Shown one piece after another: positions 1-8,782 of a DNA stretch of 64,000 nucleotides (position 1 is the stretch's first letter; the number at the start of each line of letters is the position of its first letter). The DNA comes from Nostoc sp. C052. Its GTDB lineage: Bacteria > Cyanobacteriota > Cyanobacteriia > Cyanobacteriales > Nostocaceae. Location of the stretch: assembly GCF_013393905.1 (NCBI RefSeq), contig NZ_CP040272.1, positions 4,460,001-4,524,000 of the forward strand. The letters are read 5' to 3'. The translations under genes and the position numbers were made by a program. Under the pieces are notes generated by a model, which was given only the letters and a program-made list of their open reading frames with translations, had not been told where the DNA came from and searched no databases.

Positions 1-454
1 CATTCAGCTTTTGGCGGAGTGCTAAATTAGCAATTCCAGTTTCTTGCAGCTGATATTTCTTCTGATACTCCTTCACCACTTCTTCCGTGCGAGAACCATA
101 AAAATGATCGCGTGGGAGGGGAGGATTGGGCTTCACCACTACATTCAGATTTGTGTGCAGAATTTTAACGATATTAGCAGCAAAATCTTGGGTTTTTGGC
201 CCTGCTATTCCATCAACTGGTTTTAGCTTATAGCCCGTCTGAAATTCTCGAATTGCCTTTTTAGTTTCTTCGTCCGTCAAAGCAGTGTTTGTTATCTTGA
301 CGTTATAGCCTAATCCCCGCAATACCTCACGGAACTGCTGGGGCGTATAGCTACGCTGAGGGGCTGCGAAACCTGTGTCTGCAATTACTAAACTAGCAGT
401 CACCAGGCAAGTAACAGCAAAGGTTGCGCTTGATTTTCCAAACCCACACCACAT
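1..454 (-). CDS. Secreted peptidoglycan-binding-like protein, 3' part cut by window edge
   Basis: The frame stays open from ATG at 454 to the left edge, giving 151 codons with the C-terminus missing. The first ~32 residues form a signal peptide: hydrophobic stretch around residues 12-25, likely cleavage near GFAA. Residues ~36-100 resemble a PG_binding_1 domain (a YTPQQF start, then GLGYNV and the GIAGPKT turn), and a second similar helical block follows near residue 118 with a VVKEYQKKYQL core. GGAG lies 9 nt before the ATG, which supports this start. The role is inferred from family: wall-associated binding in the periplasm. No catalytic domain is visible in the part present. Confidence 0.75.
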   Translation of the reverse strand, partial: MWCGFGKSSATFAVTCLVTASLVIADTGFAAPQRSYTPQQFREVLRGLGYNVKITNTALTDEETKKAIREFQTGYKLKPVDGIAGPKTQDFAANIVKILHTNLNVVVKPNPPLPRDHFYGSRTEEVVKEYQKKYQLQETGIANLALRQKLN

Positions 455-759
455 ATTCAAAACTCCTTTGGGTTAAATCAGCAGGATTATAAAGGTTAAC
501 AGCTGCATTTTAAGTTTGTTTAATAACTTTTTTCACGATTATTTCATGATTTTTGAATAATTTGTGACTTATTTTTGTAAAATTTAGTCACCAACACAAA
601 AACTGATTTGTATCATCCATCAAAAGAAGTATCTTGTATTGGCAGAGATACAGCAGTTATCATTTGAATCGAATAGACCCTTTGATCTGGAGATTGGCGA
701 CTGTTACTCACACAGGCGTTTAAAGCCTCCTGTGGTTTTGGTTTCTAACTGCCCTTTTA

Positions 760-887
760 GGGACTTCCAAATAAAAAAATAATCAATCGCTTTGGAGAGA
801 CAAGGGAGAGATATTGCTACCTTGTCCCCCTTGTCCCCCTGCTCCTATTGGATACAAAAATTGAGTAATTTAATTTTTGGATGTCCC
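760..887. mobile_element. MITE-like element, GGGACTTCC termini, copy 1
   Basis: The left end reads GGGACTTCCAAATAAA and the right end, reverse-complemented, GGGACATCCAAA. Both ends are flanked by TTA (757-759 and 888-890), which looks like a target duplication. The interior has no coding capacity. A related element lies at 17279-17375. Family membership is inferred from these two copies only. Confidence 0.55.
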
Positions 888-996
888 TTATCTGGGGTTT
901 ACTCAACTGTAAATAACTGCAAATAGCTGTAATTTCTTGGAAATAGCCGAAAATTAATTAAGCGAAAGAGCTTATATTCTCAATGTTCTCAACGTG

Positions 997-1002
997 TATA
1001 AT
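997..1002 (+). promoter_or_regulatory. Possible -10 box TATAAT
   Basis: A perfect TATAAT lies 12 nt before the ATG at 1015. If used, the mRNA would be almost leaderless. No convincing -35 box is seen, so this is only a weak call. Confidence 0.25.
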
Positions 1003-1014
1003 ATATGACAAATA

Positions 1015-2463
1015 ATGAGAAACATAAAATCTTCTAAACAGCGTAATCTCTGGTTTGAAAGACTTATGGCAATTACTGCCACCGTAAATTTAGGTTTAGT
1101 TTTGTTTGATTTAAGTTACGTACCCTGGCGAGATTTCTACTTGCGAAAACTTCCGCAAATTGTTGAGATTTATGACCCCATCAAAGGTATTGAACGCCAT
1201 CGAGAAACGAAAAATTATTTAGAACTAGTAAAGGCATTAGAAGAACAAGTCAGCCAAACAGGGTTACAGTCGCCTCAAGTCAATAGCAGGCTAGAAGAAA
1301 TCAGGCGTCTGAGCAACGAGATGATTGACACTAACCCGTTTGCGGGAGTGAATAAGAGTGGTACTCTGGAGAAAATCAAAAAGCGGATGCGCGATCGCAT
1401 CCACAACGAATCTGCAAAACAGTCCTTTGCCACTTTTTGGAGTCAGCCGTACTTATCACAAAAAGGCTGGGTTCAAGAAATTAATTTTTTCAACGATAGC
1501 ATTCGCCCTTTGATTGCCTCTAACTACTACCGCAAAATTGGCGAAAATGGCGAATTTGTTGATGATTTCTGGATTATTGACTTATTCTTTGTAATTTTAT
1601 TTGGTGTAGAATTGCTGGGCCGCACCTTCTTGCTCAGACGACAACATCCTGGTTTAAGCTGGTTAGAAGCAGTATTGTGGCGTTGGTACGACCTATTTTT
1701 ACTACTACCTTTTTGGCGATGGTTGCGAATCTTACCTGTAGTAGTCCGCCTCGATCAAGCGCAGTTATTGAATTTGCATCCAGTGCGGCGGCAACTTAAT
1801 CAGGGAATTGTCGCCAATTTTGCCGAAGAACTCACAGAAATTGTCGTGGTGAGAGTGATTAATCAGGTTCAGGGTTCAATTCAGCGGGGTGAATTAACAA
1901 GCTGGCTCTCGCAACAAGAAAATTTACGTCCCTACATAGATATTAATAATGTGAATGAAGTAGAAGCGATCGCAGGTCTTTTGGTAAAAACAATTGTCTA
2001 CCAAGTGCTACCTGAAATCCAACCTGCGATCGTTGCCATTCTGCGCCACAACATCGAAACCGTCTTCCATCAAGTCCCCGTCTACCGCAACCTCCAGAAT
2101 CTCCCCGGTGTGGGACAGGCCCAAACCCAGTTAAGCGAACAATTGGCGACTCAAATCACAACTAATCTTTACAAAACGTTAGTTAACGCTGTTGAAGACC
2201 CTGTGGGCGCAAAACTCACCAGTCAACTAGTAGAAACCTTTAGCAAAGTCTTGGGATCTCAAATCAAAGAAAGACACGTACTCTCAGAAATTCAGAGTTT
2301 ACTTTTTGACTTCTTAGAGGAAATCAAACTCAACTACGTTCAGCGTCTATCCCAAGAAGACATAGACCAAATTATCGAGCAAACCCGAAAGCTGAGAACA
2401 CAAACATCAGTTTCCACAGTAATTGATAAAGGTAATACTCTCCCAGAAATACGGGAAGGGTAG
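1015..2463 (+). CDS. Conserved membrane protein of unknown function
   Basis: The protein has 482 aa. Hydrophobic segments lie at residues ~17-38, ~184-206 and ~217-245, with a long soluble region between the first and second and an extended helical C-terminal half rich in Gln, Leu and Glu. The segment around residues 200-246 is dense in Trp and Arg (FLLRRQ, WRWYDLF, FWRWLRIL), somewhat like the S3-S4 part of ion-channel proteins, but no pore is present. I do not recognise a named family; it resembles conserved cyanobacterial membrane proteins. ATG 1015 has no clear ribosome site; an internal Met at residue 18 is an alternative. The gene is separated from rimP by tandem repeats and a hairpin. 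Confidence 0.8.
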   Translation: MRNIKSSKQRNLWFERLMAITATVNLGLVLFDLSYVPWRDFYLRKLPQIVEIYDPIKGIERHRETKNYLELVKALEEQVSQTGLQSPQVNSRLEEIRRLSNEMIDTNPFAGVNKSGTLEKIKKRMRDRIHNESAKQSFATFWSQPYLSQKGWVQEINFFNDSIRPLIASNYYRKIGENGEFVDDFWIIDLFFVILFGVELLGRTFLLRRQHPGLSWLEAVLWRWYDLFLLLPFWRWLRILPVVVRLDQAQLLNLHPVRRQLNQGIVANFAEELTEIVVVRVINQVQGSIQRGELTSWLSQQENLRPYIDINNVNEVEAIAGLLVKTIVYQVLPEIQPAIVAILRHNIETVFHQVPVYRNLQNLPGVGQAQTQLSEQLATQITTNLYKTLVNAVEDPVGAKLTSQLVETFSKVLGSQIKERHVLSEIQSLLFDFLEEIKLNYVQRLSQEDIDQIIEQTRKLRTQTSVSTVIDKGNTLPEIREG

Positions 2464-2472
2464 AGGGGAAGA

Positions 2473-2566
2473 TGAGGGAGACAAGGGAGATGAGGGAGAC
2501 AAGGGAGACAAGGGGACAAGAAGAATAACCAATGCCCAATGCCCAATGCCCAATCCCCAGCCCCCA
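2473..2566. repeat. STRR-type tandem repeats
   Basis: Degenerate tandem copies of GGGAGACAA-like units (about 2478-2516) are followed by three direct copies of CCAATGC-type heptamers (about 2531-2560). This is the short tandem repeat class common in heterocystous cyanobacteria. It contains no gene. Confidence 0.8.
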
Positions 2567-2660
2567 ATGCACGACTATAAAAGAAATGCGCTAAACTCGA
2601 ATTAGGCGAATCATCATTTGGTTCGTCACAAGACTTCTTGGAAGATATACCTATCGCAGG

Positions 2661-2686
2661 AAGTGGGTCGACGCCCACTTTTTTTA
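2661..2686 (+). terminator. Hairpin plus T-run ahead of rimP
   Basis: Stem AAGTGGG / CCCACTT with loop TCGACG is followed directly by a T-run. It fits an intrinsic terminator for the upstream gene, or an attenuator in the leader of the rimP operon, since it ends only about 13 nt before the rimP start. Confidence 0.6.
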
Positions 2687-2698
2687 TTGAATTCTCTC

Positions 2699-3160
2699 AT
2701 GGCTCATCCTTTAGTTCCACAAATTATTGATTTGGCGACACCAGTAGCAGAAGGACTGGGATTGGAAGTGGTTGGCGTGGTTTTTCACACCAACCAAAGT
2801 CCCCCAGTGTTGCGGGTAGATATTCGTAACCCTGAACAAGACACTGGGTTGAACGATTGTGAGAGGATGAGCCGTGCTTTAGAAGCTTCCTTAGATGCTG
2901 CGGAAATCGTTCCAGATAAATACGTCTTGGAAGTGTCTAGTCCTGGTATTTCGCGGCAACTGGTAACAGACAGGGAGTTTATTTCCTTTAAAGGATTTCC
3001 TGTCATTATCTCCACAACGCCCCCCTACGAAGGACAACAAGAGTGGACAGGTCAGTTGATTCGTCGGGATGAGACAACACTTTACTTAAACCAAAAAGGT
3101 CGTGTAGTCGAAATTCCCCGTTCCCTAATTAATAAGGTGCAGTTAGACGAGCGCCGATAA
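2699..3160 (+). CDS. rimP: Ribosome maturation factor RimP
   Basis: The protein has 153 aa, normal for the family. RimP binds the 30S subunit and is needed for its late maturation. Visible signatures are GLGLEVVGVVF in the N-terminal domain, LRVDIRN, an LNDCERMSRALEA helix, and the family hallmark YVLEVSSPGISRQL near residues 79-92, followed by an SH3-like C-terminal domain. The open frame extends upstream, but ATG 2699 gives the expected MAHPLVPQIIDL start and falls after the hairpin at 2661-2686. It is the first gene of the rimP-nusA-ylxR-infB order conserved in bacteria. Confidence 0.93.
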   Translation: MAHPLVPQIIDLATPVAEGLGLEVVGVVFHTNQSPPVLRVDIRNPEQDTGLNDCERMSRALEASLDAAEIVPDKYVLEVSSPGISRQLVTDREFISFKGFPVIISTTPPYEGQQEWTGQLIRRDETTLYLNQKGRVVEIPRSLINKVQLDERR

Positions 3161-3200
3161 ACGAGGATTAAAGGCTAGAGGCTAGGGACTAGGTATTGGA

Positions 3201-3291
3201 GGAGCAGAGGAGCAGAGGAGCAGAGGAGAAGTTGCTGCAAGTCTTTTCCCTTTGCACCTAATGCCCCATGCCCAGTCCCCAGTCCCCAGTC
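3201..3291. repeat. Two STRR arrays between rimP and nusA
   Basis: The octamer GGAGCAGA is repeated about 3.5 times at 3201-3228 and the heptamer CCCAGTC three times at 3271-3291. They lie inside the rimP-nusA spacer and do not interrupt either gene. Confidence 0.85.
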
Positions 3292-3315
3292 CCTAATTTT
3301 TAAAGGAGATTGCTT

Positions 3316-4599
3316 ATGTCAATGGTTACTTTACCGGGATTAAAAGAATTAATTGAAAGTATAAGTCGCGATCGCAATTTACCCCGGCTTGCAGTTCAAT
3401 CAGCGATTAGAGAAGCCCTACTCAAAGGCTACGAACGTTATCGCCGTGCCCAAAATTTAGAGCGCAGACAGTTTGACGAAGATTATTTTGAGAATTTTGA
3501 AGTAGAACTCGATATTGAAGGAGAAGGCTTTCGCGTTCTTTCCACCAAAACCATTGTTGAAGAAGTCAATAACACAGACCACCAAATTTCCCTAGACGAA
3601 GTTCAACAAGTTGCTCCTGAAGCCCAGCTAGGAGACTCTGTAGTACTGGATGTTACCCCCGACCAAGGAGAATTTGGGCGGATGGCGGCGATGCAAACTA
3701 AGCAGGTATTGGCGCAAAAATTACGGGATCAACAGCGCCAAATGGTGCAAGAAGAGTTCCAAGATTTAGAAGGAACAGTCCTGCAAGCAAGAGTCCTGCG
3801 GTTTGAACGGCAATCAGTGGTTTTGGCAGTCACCAGTAATTTTGGTCAGCCAGAAGTAGAAGCAGAATTACCGAAGCGGGAACAGCTACCCAACGATAAT
3901 TATCGGGCAAATGCCACCTTCAAGGTATATCTGAAAAAAGTCTCCCAAGGTCAACAACGAGGGCCACAGTTGCTTGTGTCTCGTGCTGATGCTGGTTTGG
4001 TGGTTTATCTTTTTGCCAACGAAGTCCCAGAAATTGAAGATGAAGTGGTACGGATTGTTGCCGTCGCTAGGGAGGCAAACCCCCCCTCCCGTTATGTCGG
4101 TCCCCGGACTAAAATAGCAGTAGACACTCTCGATCGCGATGTAGACCCAGTAGGCGCTTGTATTGGAGCCAGGGGATCGCGAATTCAAGTGGTAGTCAAC
4201 GAATTACGCGGTGAAAAAATAGATGTAATTCGCTGGTCGCCAGACCCAGCAACATATATCGCTAATGCCCTAAGTCCAGCACGAGTAGATGAAGTACGGC
4301 TGATGGACCCGGAATCACGGCAAACTCACGTACTGGTGGCTGAAGATCAATTGAGTTTGGCCATCGGCAAAGAAGGACAAAACGTCCGTTTAGCAGCCCG
4401 CCTGACTGGTTGGAAAATAGACATCAAAGACAAAGCTAAGTATGACTTTGCAGGAGAGGATGCTAAATTTGCAGCCGTCAGAACAAAATATCAATCAGAA
4501 GAATCAGAGGAAGACGATCTGGAATATGAGGAAGAATTCGAGGATGAAAATCAGGAAGAATTAGAAGAAGATAGTTTTGACAACAACGATGATGAATAA
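3316..4599 (+). CDS. nusA: Transcription termination/antitermination factor NusA
   Basis: NusA binds RNA polymerase and nascent RNA and modulates pausing, termination and antitermination. The protein has 427 aa: an N-terminal polymerase-binding domain (residues 1-~125), an S1 domain (~130-200, LEGTVLQARVLRFERQSVV), then two KH domains, with GACIGARGSRIQ and LSLAIGKEGQNVRLA as the GxxG loops. The E. coli acidic AR repeats are absent. Instead there is a short, very acidic tail of about 35 residues, usual in cyanobacteria. GGAG at 3305-3308 sits 7 nt before ATG 3316, so the TTG at 3310 is rejected as the start. It is separated from rimP by tandem repeats, yet operon order is preserved. Confidence 0.95.
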   Translation: MSMVTLPGLKELIESISRDRNLPRLAVQSAIREALLKGYERYRRAQNLERRQFDEDYFENFEVELDIEGEGFRVLSTKTIVEEVNNTDHQISLDEVQQVAPEAQLGDSVVLDVTPDQGEFGRMAAMQTKQVLAQKLRDQQRQMVQEEFQDLEGTVLQARVLRFERQSVVLAVTSNFGQPEVEAELPKREQLPNDNYRANATFKVYLKKVSQGQQRGPQLLVSRADAGLVVYLFANEVPEIEDEVVRIVAVAREANPPSRYVGPRTKIAVDTLDRDVDPVGACIGARGSRIQVVVNELRGEKIDVIRWSPDPATYIANALSPARVDEVRLMDPESRQTHVLVAEDQLSLAIGKEGQNVRLAARLTGWKIDIKDKAKYDFAGEDAKFAAVRTKYQSEESEEDDLEYEEEFEDENQEELEEDSFDNNDDE

Positions 4600-4748
4600 T
4601 TGATTAATTTTGTAAAGTTTTGATACTGTAGATTGTAGTCTCAGTCTCAAGGATTATTTTCTCAAAAGCTACTTGGTATAGGTAAAAACATAGTCATAGT
4701 AAACTTCTTTTTACTGCCATTATCCTGGGCTGGGATCGTAGAAAACCG

Positions 4749-5018
4749 ATGAAACCAAATTATCGGCGCTGTATTAGTTGCCGTAAAGTAGGCTCAAAAG
4801 ATGAGTTTTGGCGGATTGTCCGCGTCTTTCCATCGGGAAAGGTACAATTAGATCAGGGCATGGGGCGTTCTGCCTATATTTGTCCAGAAACGAGTTGCTT
4901 ACAAGCGGCTCAAAAAAAAAATCGACTAGGGCGATCGCTACATGCATCAGTGCCAGAAACACTGTACCAAAGCTTGTCGCAACGTCTAGCCCGCATTAAT
5001 ACCCAAAACCAAATTTAG
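4749..5018 (+). CDS. ylxR: YlxR family RNA-binding protein (DUF448)
   Basis: The protein has 89 aa. It starts with the family's RRCISCRK motif at residues 6-13, includes VRVFPSGKVQLD, and carries the signature GRSAYICP at residues 39-46, followed by basic residues (KKNRLGRSL). YlxR proteins are small nucleic-acid-binding proteins of the nusA-infB operon, linked in some bacteria to RNase P or transcription control. The start ATG is within the expected context 149 nt after nusA. Function in this organism is inferred only from family and position. Confidence 0.9.
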   Translation: MKPNYRRCISCRKVGSKDEFWRIVRVFPSGKVQLDQGMGRSAYICPETSCLQAAQKKNRLGRSLHASVPETLYQSLSQRLARINTQNQI

Positions 5019-5500
5019 TTGGAACAACTTTGTGACGTAATCATTAGAGGCATTGTGTCGGAAGCCGAAGTCGTGCTTTCATCACACTCCCCGTTGATCG
5101 TTAAGGTTAGTGCCAAAATAGTAAATGGGTGTAAAAGGCATTCGACTCTCCAATAAACAAGAGGGGCGAGGCAACATTCCCAGAACAAGATGTAATCGAT
5201 TGTGTTGTGGAAGACTCAGAATCACCAAAACAAGAAACTACAAAATGGCAACCTGGTAGCGCTCAGGCGCAGTTCGGCGTCAAGGGTTCCTATAAAAATC
5301 TTTTATTTAAGAAATTTTTATGGGTATCCCTCAACCATCATTCCTGGTGGGGATGCCATTATTAAACCGAAACATCTCTCTTTCCTGATTGGAGGCACCG
5401 GCAAAAACTGAACGGCAGTCTAAAAACAGTAATCCAAGGATGGAGATGTCGCAAACCAGGCAACCATCCGCTAAAACTGTAAATTAAAGGGGAAGAGTGG
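5019..5500 (+). other. ylxR-infB spacer / long infB leader
   Basis: A 482-nt stretch lies inside an otherwise compact operon. No open frame has a credible start and codon pattern; a 69-codon frame at 5202-5411 lacks a ribosome site and family features. It could be a long 5' leader or hold an unrecognised RNA. Confidence 0.5.
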
Positions 5501-8500
5501 ATGACCAACGGCAAAGTTAGAATTTATGAATTATCAAAGGAATTGAATTTGGATAACAAAGAGCTACTAGCAATTTGCGACCAGCTCGATATTGCGGTCA
5601 AAAGCCATAGCAGCACGATTTCAGAATCCGAGGCAGAAAACATCCGGGCGGCAGCAGAAAAGCTTGCAGCTACGAGTGTGTCTACCAAAAAGGAACTAGG
5701 TACAACCAGCCATAAGCCAAATTCACCACCCAACGGCGGACGTAACCGACCTGCTGCACCCCACAAACAGCAAATTTTGGAAATACGCAAACCCAAAATA
5801 TTGAGAAATACTACTCCCAACGCCCCAGAGGCGTCACTTGCTAACAATACCCAAGCTGCCTTGTCTGAAGCTAATCCTCCCTCTCCTCCACGGCCTTTCG
5901 CTACACCAGTCTCACCCCTGAAACCGGCAGCACCAACTCGACCTGTGCCCCGGACTCAATCTGAGACTAAAGAGCAACCCCAGATCCAATCTCCGATCGC
6001 TGGCTTGGAACAAACGCCTAATCCAAATCCAGCACCGGAAAAAATAGTATCCCAAAAACCGGAAAAAACAGTTGCACCCAGACCAAAATCGGAAAAACCG
6101 ATCAAACCGCAACTAGTTGCTCCTCCAGCCAGACCTGCGGCGGAAGAAGCCCCGGTGGCAGATGAGCCGTCGGGATCTCAGGCAGATAAACCGATCCTCA
6201 AACGCGACCAACGGCTACGACCCGCAGAAGGCGATCGCGAGCAAATTAAGCCAAGAGTCGCTAAACTGCCAACAGACCAGTCCCCAGTCGGTGCGCCACA
6301 AAGGACAAGTCGTCCCACCCCTGCACCCAGCAGACCAGAGCCAAGGGGCAATAGACCATCTGCACCATCACAACTGGGAGAGGGGCAACGACCCAGACCA
6401 GCACGCCCAGGTGAATCTGTAGCAGCCGCAATGCCGATCGCTACTCCACCCAGACAGTTGTCAGGAATAGCCGGCAAATCTCAAGGATTGGGTGATGAAC
6501 CAATCACACCGGATCTCCTCGACTTGAAACGCCCAAGTCCACCTCGCCCAACCAAAGGCGGCAAAAAGTGGGTAGAAGAGGAAATCATTGACGAAGTTAA
6601 AGAGAAGGCAAAAGCTGGCGTTAAAGGCAAGCGGATCAAACCCATACTTGATGATGAGTTTGAAGAAGATTTGCTGGATGATGACGATATCGACTCACCA
6701 GCCACAGTCCAAGTCAGCCTTTCCATAGCTCGTCCTCCGAAACCGAAAGCGACTCGACCTGTACAGATGCCAGGTGCAACCCTTGCTAGCGCCCCAACTG
6801 CAAGAGCGAAAAAATCTGGTTCTAGGTCTGGTTCTAGGTCTGGTTCTGGCCGAGACCATCACCAAAATCGTCGCCAAGAAGCCGAAACCAAGCGTGAACG
6901 TCCTGAAAAAGTGACGATTACAGGGCCGTTAACGGTGCAAGAACTGTCTGACGTTTTAGCCGTTGCCGATACAGAGATCGTCAAAATCCTGTTCCTGAAA
7001 GGCATGGCGGTGAGTATCACCCAAAATCTAGATATTCCCACAATTACCCTGGTAGGAAAAGAACTAGAAATAGAAGTCGAAACCGCCGAGCGAGAAGCAG
7101 AAGCCCGGAAAATTACGGAAATGGTCGGTGCAGAAGACCTAGAATATCTCCATCGCCGTCCGCCAGTCGTGACAATTATGGGTCACGTAGACCACGGTAA
7201 AACAACCCTGCTCGACTCAATCCGCAAAACCAAAGTGGCTGCTGGCGAAGCTGGCGGTATCACTCAACACATTGGTGCTTACCATGTGGATTTGGTACAT
7301 GAGGGTAAACCACAGCAGATAGTTTTCTTGGATACGCCTGGTCACGAAGCTTTTACAGCGATGCGGGCACGAGGAGCTAGGGTAACAGACATTGCCGTGT
7401 TGGTAGTGGCTGCTGATGATGGTGTCCGTCCCCAAACTATTGAAGCCATTAGTCACGCCCAAGCTGCGGGAGTGCCAATTGTTGTTGCCATTAACAAAAT
7501 TGACAAAGAAGGGGCACAGCCAGAGCGGGTTAAACAAGAACTGACCCAATATGGTTTGACAGCAGAAGACTGGGGCGGTGAGACAATCATGGTTCCTGTG
7601 AGCGCTATCAGAGGTGAAAATCTGGATACGCTCTTAGAAATGATTCTCTTAGTAGCAGAAGTTGGAGAACTATCTGCTAACCCAGATCGTGCCGCCAAAG
7701 GAACTGTCATTGAAGCACATCTGGATAAGGCTAAGGGAGCAGTTGCTACCCTGCTAATTCAGAATGGTACTCTGCATGTGGGAGATATCTTGGTAGCTGG
7801 TTCGGCCTTCGGTAAAGTCCGGGCGATGGTGGATGACAGAAGCAAGAGAGTAGACATTGCTTCTCCTTCCTTTGCTGTCGAGGTATTAGGTTTAAGTGAT
7901 GTGCCAGCAGCCGGCGACGAGTTCGAGGTCTTCCAGAACGAAAAAGAAGCCAGGGCACTCGCTAGCGATCGCGCCGATAGACAACGCCTATCCCGCCTGT
8001 TACAAGGACGTGTTACCCTCACAACCCTGTCCGCTCAAGCCCAAGAAGGCGAGTTGAAAGAACTCAACTTGATCTTGAAAGGAGACGTACAAGGTTCTGT
8101 AGAAGCCATTGTGGGAGCGCTCAAGCAAATCCCGCAAAACGAAGTCCAAATTCGGATGCTGTTGGCGACTGCTGGGGAAATTACCGAGACAGATATCGAC
8201 TTAGCCGCTGCCAGTAACGCTGTAATTATCGGCTTCAACACCACCTTTGCCAGTGGTGCCAGACAAGCCGCCGATGAAGCAGGTGTCGATGTCCGAGAAT
8301 ACAACGTCATCTACAAACTCCTAGAAGATATCCAAGATGCCTTGGAAGGTCTTTTGGAACCAGAGTTGGTGGAAGAACCCTTGGGTCAAACCGAAGTCCG
8401 TGCCGTCTTCCCAGTCGGTCGTGGTGCGGTTGCCGGTTGCTACGTTCAATCTGGCAAGCTAGTTCGCAACTGCAAAGTCAGGGTGCGACGCGGCGGTAAG

Positions 8501-8677
8501 GTGATCTTTGAAGGTGTCCTTGACTCCCTAAAACGGATGAAAGAAGATGCCCGTGAGGTTAACGCTGGTTATGAATGCGGTGTCGGCATCGATAAATTCA
8601 ATGATTGGGTTGAAGGTGACATCATCGAATCCTATCAGATGGTTACGAAACGCCGCACTCTCACCTTAACCAGATAG
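5501..8677 (+). CDS. infB: Translation initiation factor IF-2
   Basis: IF-2 is the GTPase that brings initiator tRNA to the 30S subunit and promotes 50S joining. The protein has 1058 aa, long but normal for cyanobacteria. Order: an N-terminal IF2_N domain (residues ~3-50), a Pro/Arg/Lys-rich low-complexity linker (~70-470, with a repeated SGSRSGSRSGSG run), a second IF2_N-like domain (~480-535), the G domain, then domains II-IV. G motifs: G1 GHVDHGKT at 561-568, G3 DTPGHEAF at 611-618, G4 NKID at 665-668, and G5 SAIRGEN. ATG 5501 follows a purine-rich AAAGGGGAAGAG. The initiator tRNA it would use lies at 62409-62485. Confidence 0.97.
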   Translation: MTNGKVRIYELSKELNLDNKELLAICDQLDIAVKSHSSTISESEAENIRAAAEKLAATSVSTKKELGTTSHKPNSPPNGGRNRPAAPHKQQILEIRKPKILRNTTPNAPEASLANNTQAALSEANPPSPPRPFATPVSPLKPAAPTRPVPRTQSETKEQPQIQSPIAGLEQTPNPNPAPEKIVSQKPEKTVAPRPKSEKPIKPQLVAPPARPAAEEAPVADEPSGSQADKPILKRDQRLRPAEGDREQIKPRVAKLPTDQSPVGAPQRTSRPTPAPSRPEPRGNRPSAPSQLGEGQRPRPARPGESVAAAMPIATPPRQLSGIAGKSQGLGDEPITPDLLDLKRPSPPRPTKGGKKWVEEEIIDEVKEKAKAGVKGKRIKPILDDEFEEDLLDDDDIDSPATVQVSLSIARPPKPKATRPVQMPGATLASAPTARAKKSGSRSGSRSGSGRDHHQNRRQEAETKRERPEKVTITGPLTVQELSDVLAVADTEIVKILFLKGMAVSITQNLDIPTITLVGKELEIEVETAEREAEARKITEMVGAEDLEYLHRRPPVVTIMGHVDHGKTTLLDSIRKTKVAAGEAGGITQHIGAYHVDLVHEGKPQQIVFLDTPGHEAFTAMRARGARVTDIAVLVVAADDGVRPQTIEAISHAQAAGVPIVVAINKIDKEGAQPERVKQELTQYGLTAEDWGGETIMVPVSAIRGENLDTLLEMILLVAEVGELSANPDRAAKGTVIEAHLDKAKGAVATLLIQNGTLHVGDILVAGSAFGKVRAMVDDRSKRVDIASPSFAVEVLGLSDVPAAGDEFEVFQNEKEARALASDRADRQRLSRLLQGRVTLTTLSAQAQEGELKELNLILKGDVQGSVEAIVGALKQIPQNEVQIRMLLATAGEITETDIDLAAASNAVIIGFNTTFASGARQAADEAGVDVREYNVIYKLLEDIQDALEGLLEPELVEEPLGQTEVRAVFPVGRGAVAGCYVQSGKLVRNCKVRVRRGGKVIFEGVLDSLKRMKEDAREVNAGYECGVGIDKFNDWVEGDIIESYQMVTKRRTLTLTR

Positions 8678-8715
8678 TGTTAAGGGTAAAATGGTTAGAA
8701 GTTAGGAGTGATAAA

Positions 8716-8757
8716 TTAGGAGTTAGTAGTTAAAGATTGCTAATTCTTAACTCCTAA
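8716..8757 (+). terminator. Inverted repeat downstream of infB
   Basis: TTAGGAGTTA (8716-8725) and TAACTCCTAA (8748-8757) form a perfect 10-bp stem built from STRR-like AGGAGTT units. It may end the infB transcript; no strong T-run follows. Confidence 0.4.
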
Positions 8758-8782
8758 CTCTTAACTCACAACTTTTTATAAT

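Larger units (their letters stand above)
455..1014. other. Intergenic region with a MITE-like element
   Basis: Divergent spacer between the secreted protein and the 1015 gene. It is AT-rich and holds the inverted-repeat element at 760-887 and a small stem around CACAGG/CCTGTG near 710-735. No open frame here looks real. Confidence 0.6.

Noticed and set aside
44..226. 60-codon plus-strand frame at the left edge
   Set aside because: It is the shadow of the minus-strand peptidoglycan-binding-like gene, which has signal peptide, ribosome site and domain features.
1015..2463. Voltage-gated ion channel
   Set aside because: A Trp/Arg-rich S4-like segment is present, but there is no pore loop and the number of spans is too low.
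2478..2566. Possible CRISPR array
   Set aside because: The units are adjacent 7-9 bp tandem repeats without spacers. The same applies to arrays at 3201-3291, 50041-50085, 60156-60186 and 61297-61331.
5202..5411. 69-codon frame in the infB leader
   Set aside because: The start context is poor and the residues look random; kept as unexplained spacer instead.
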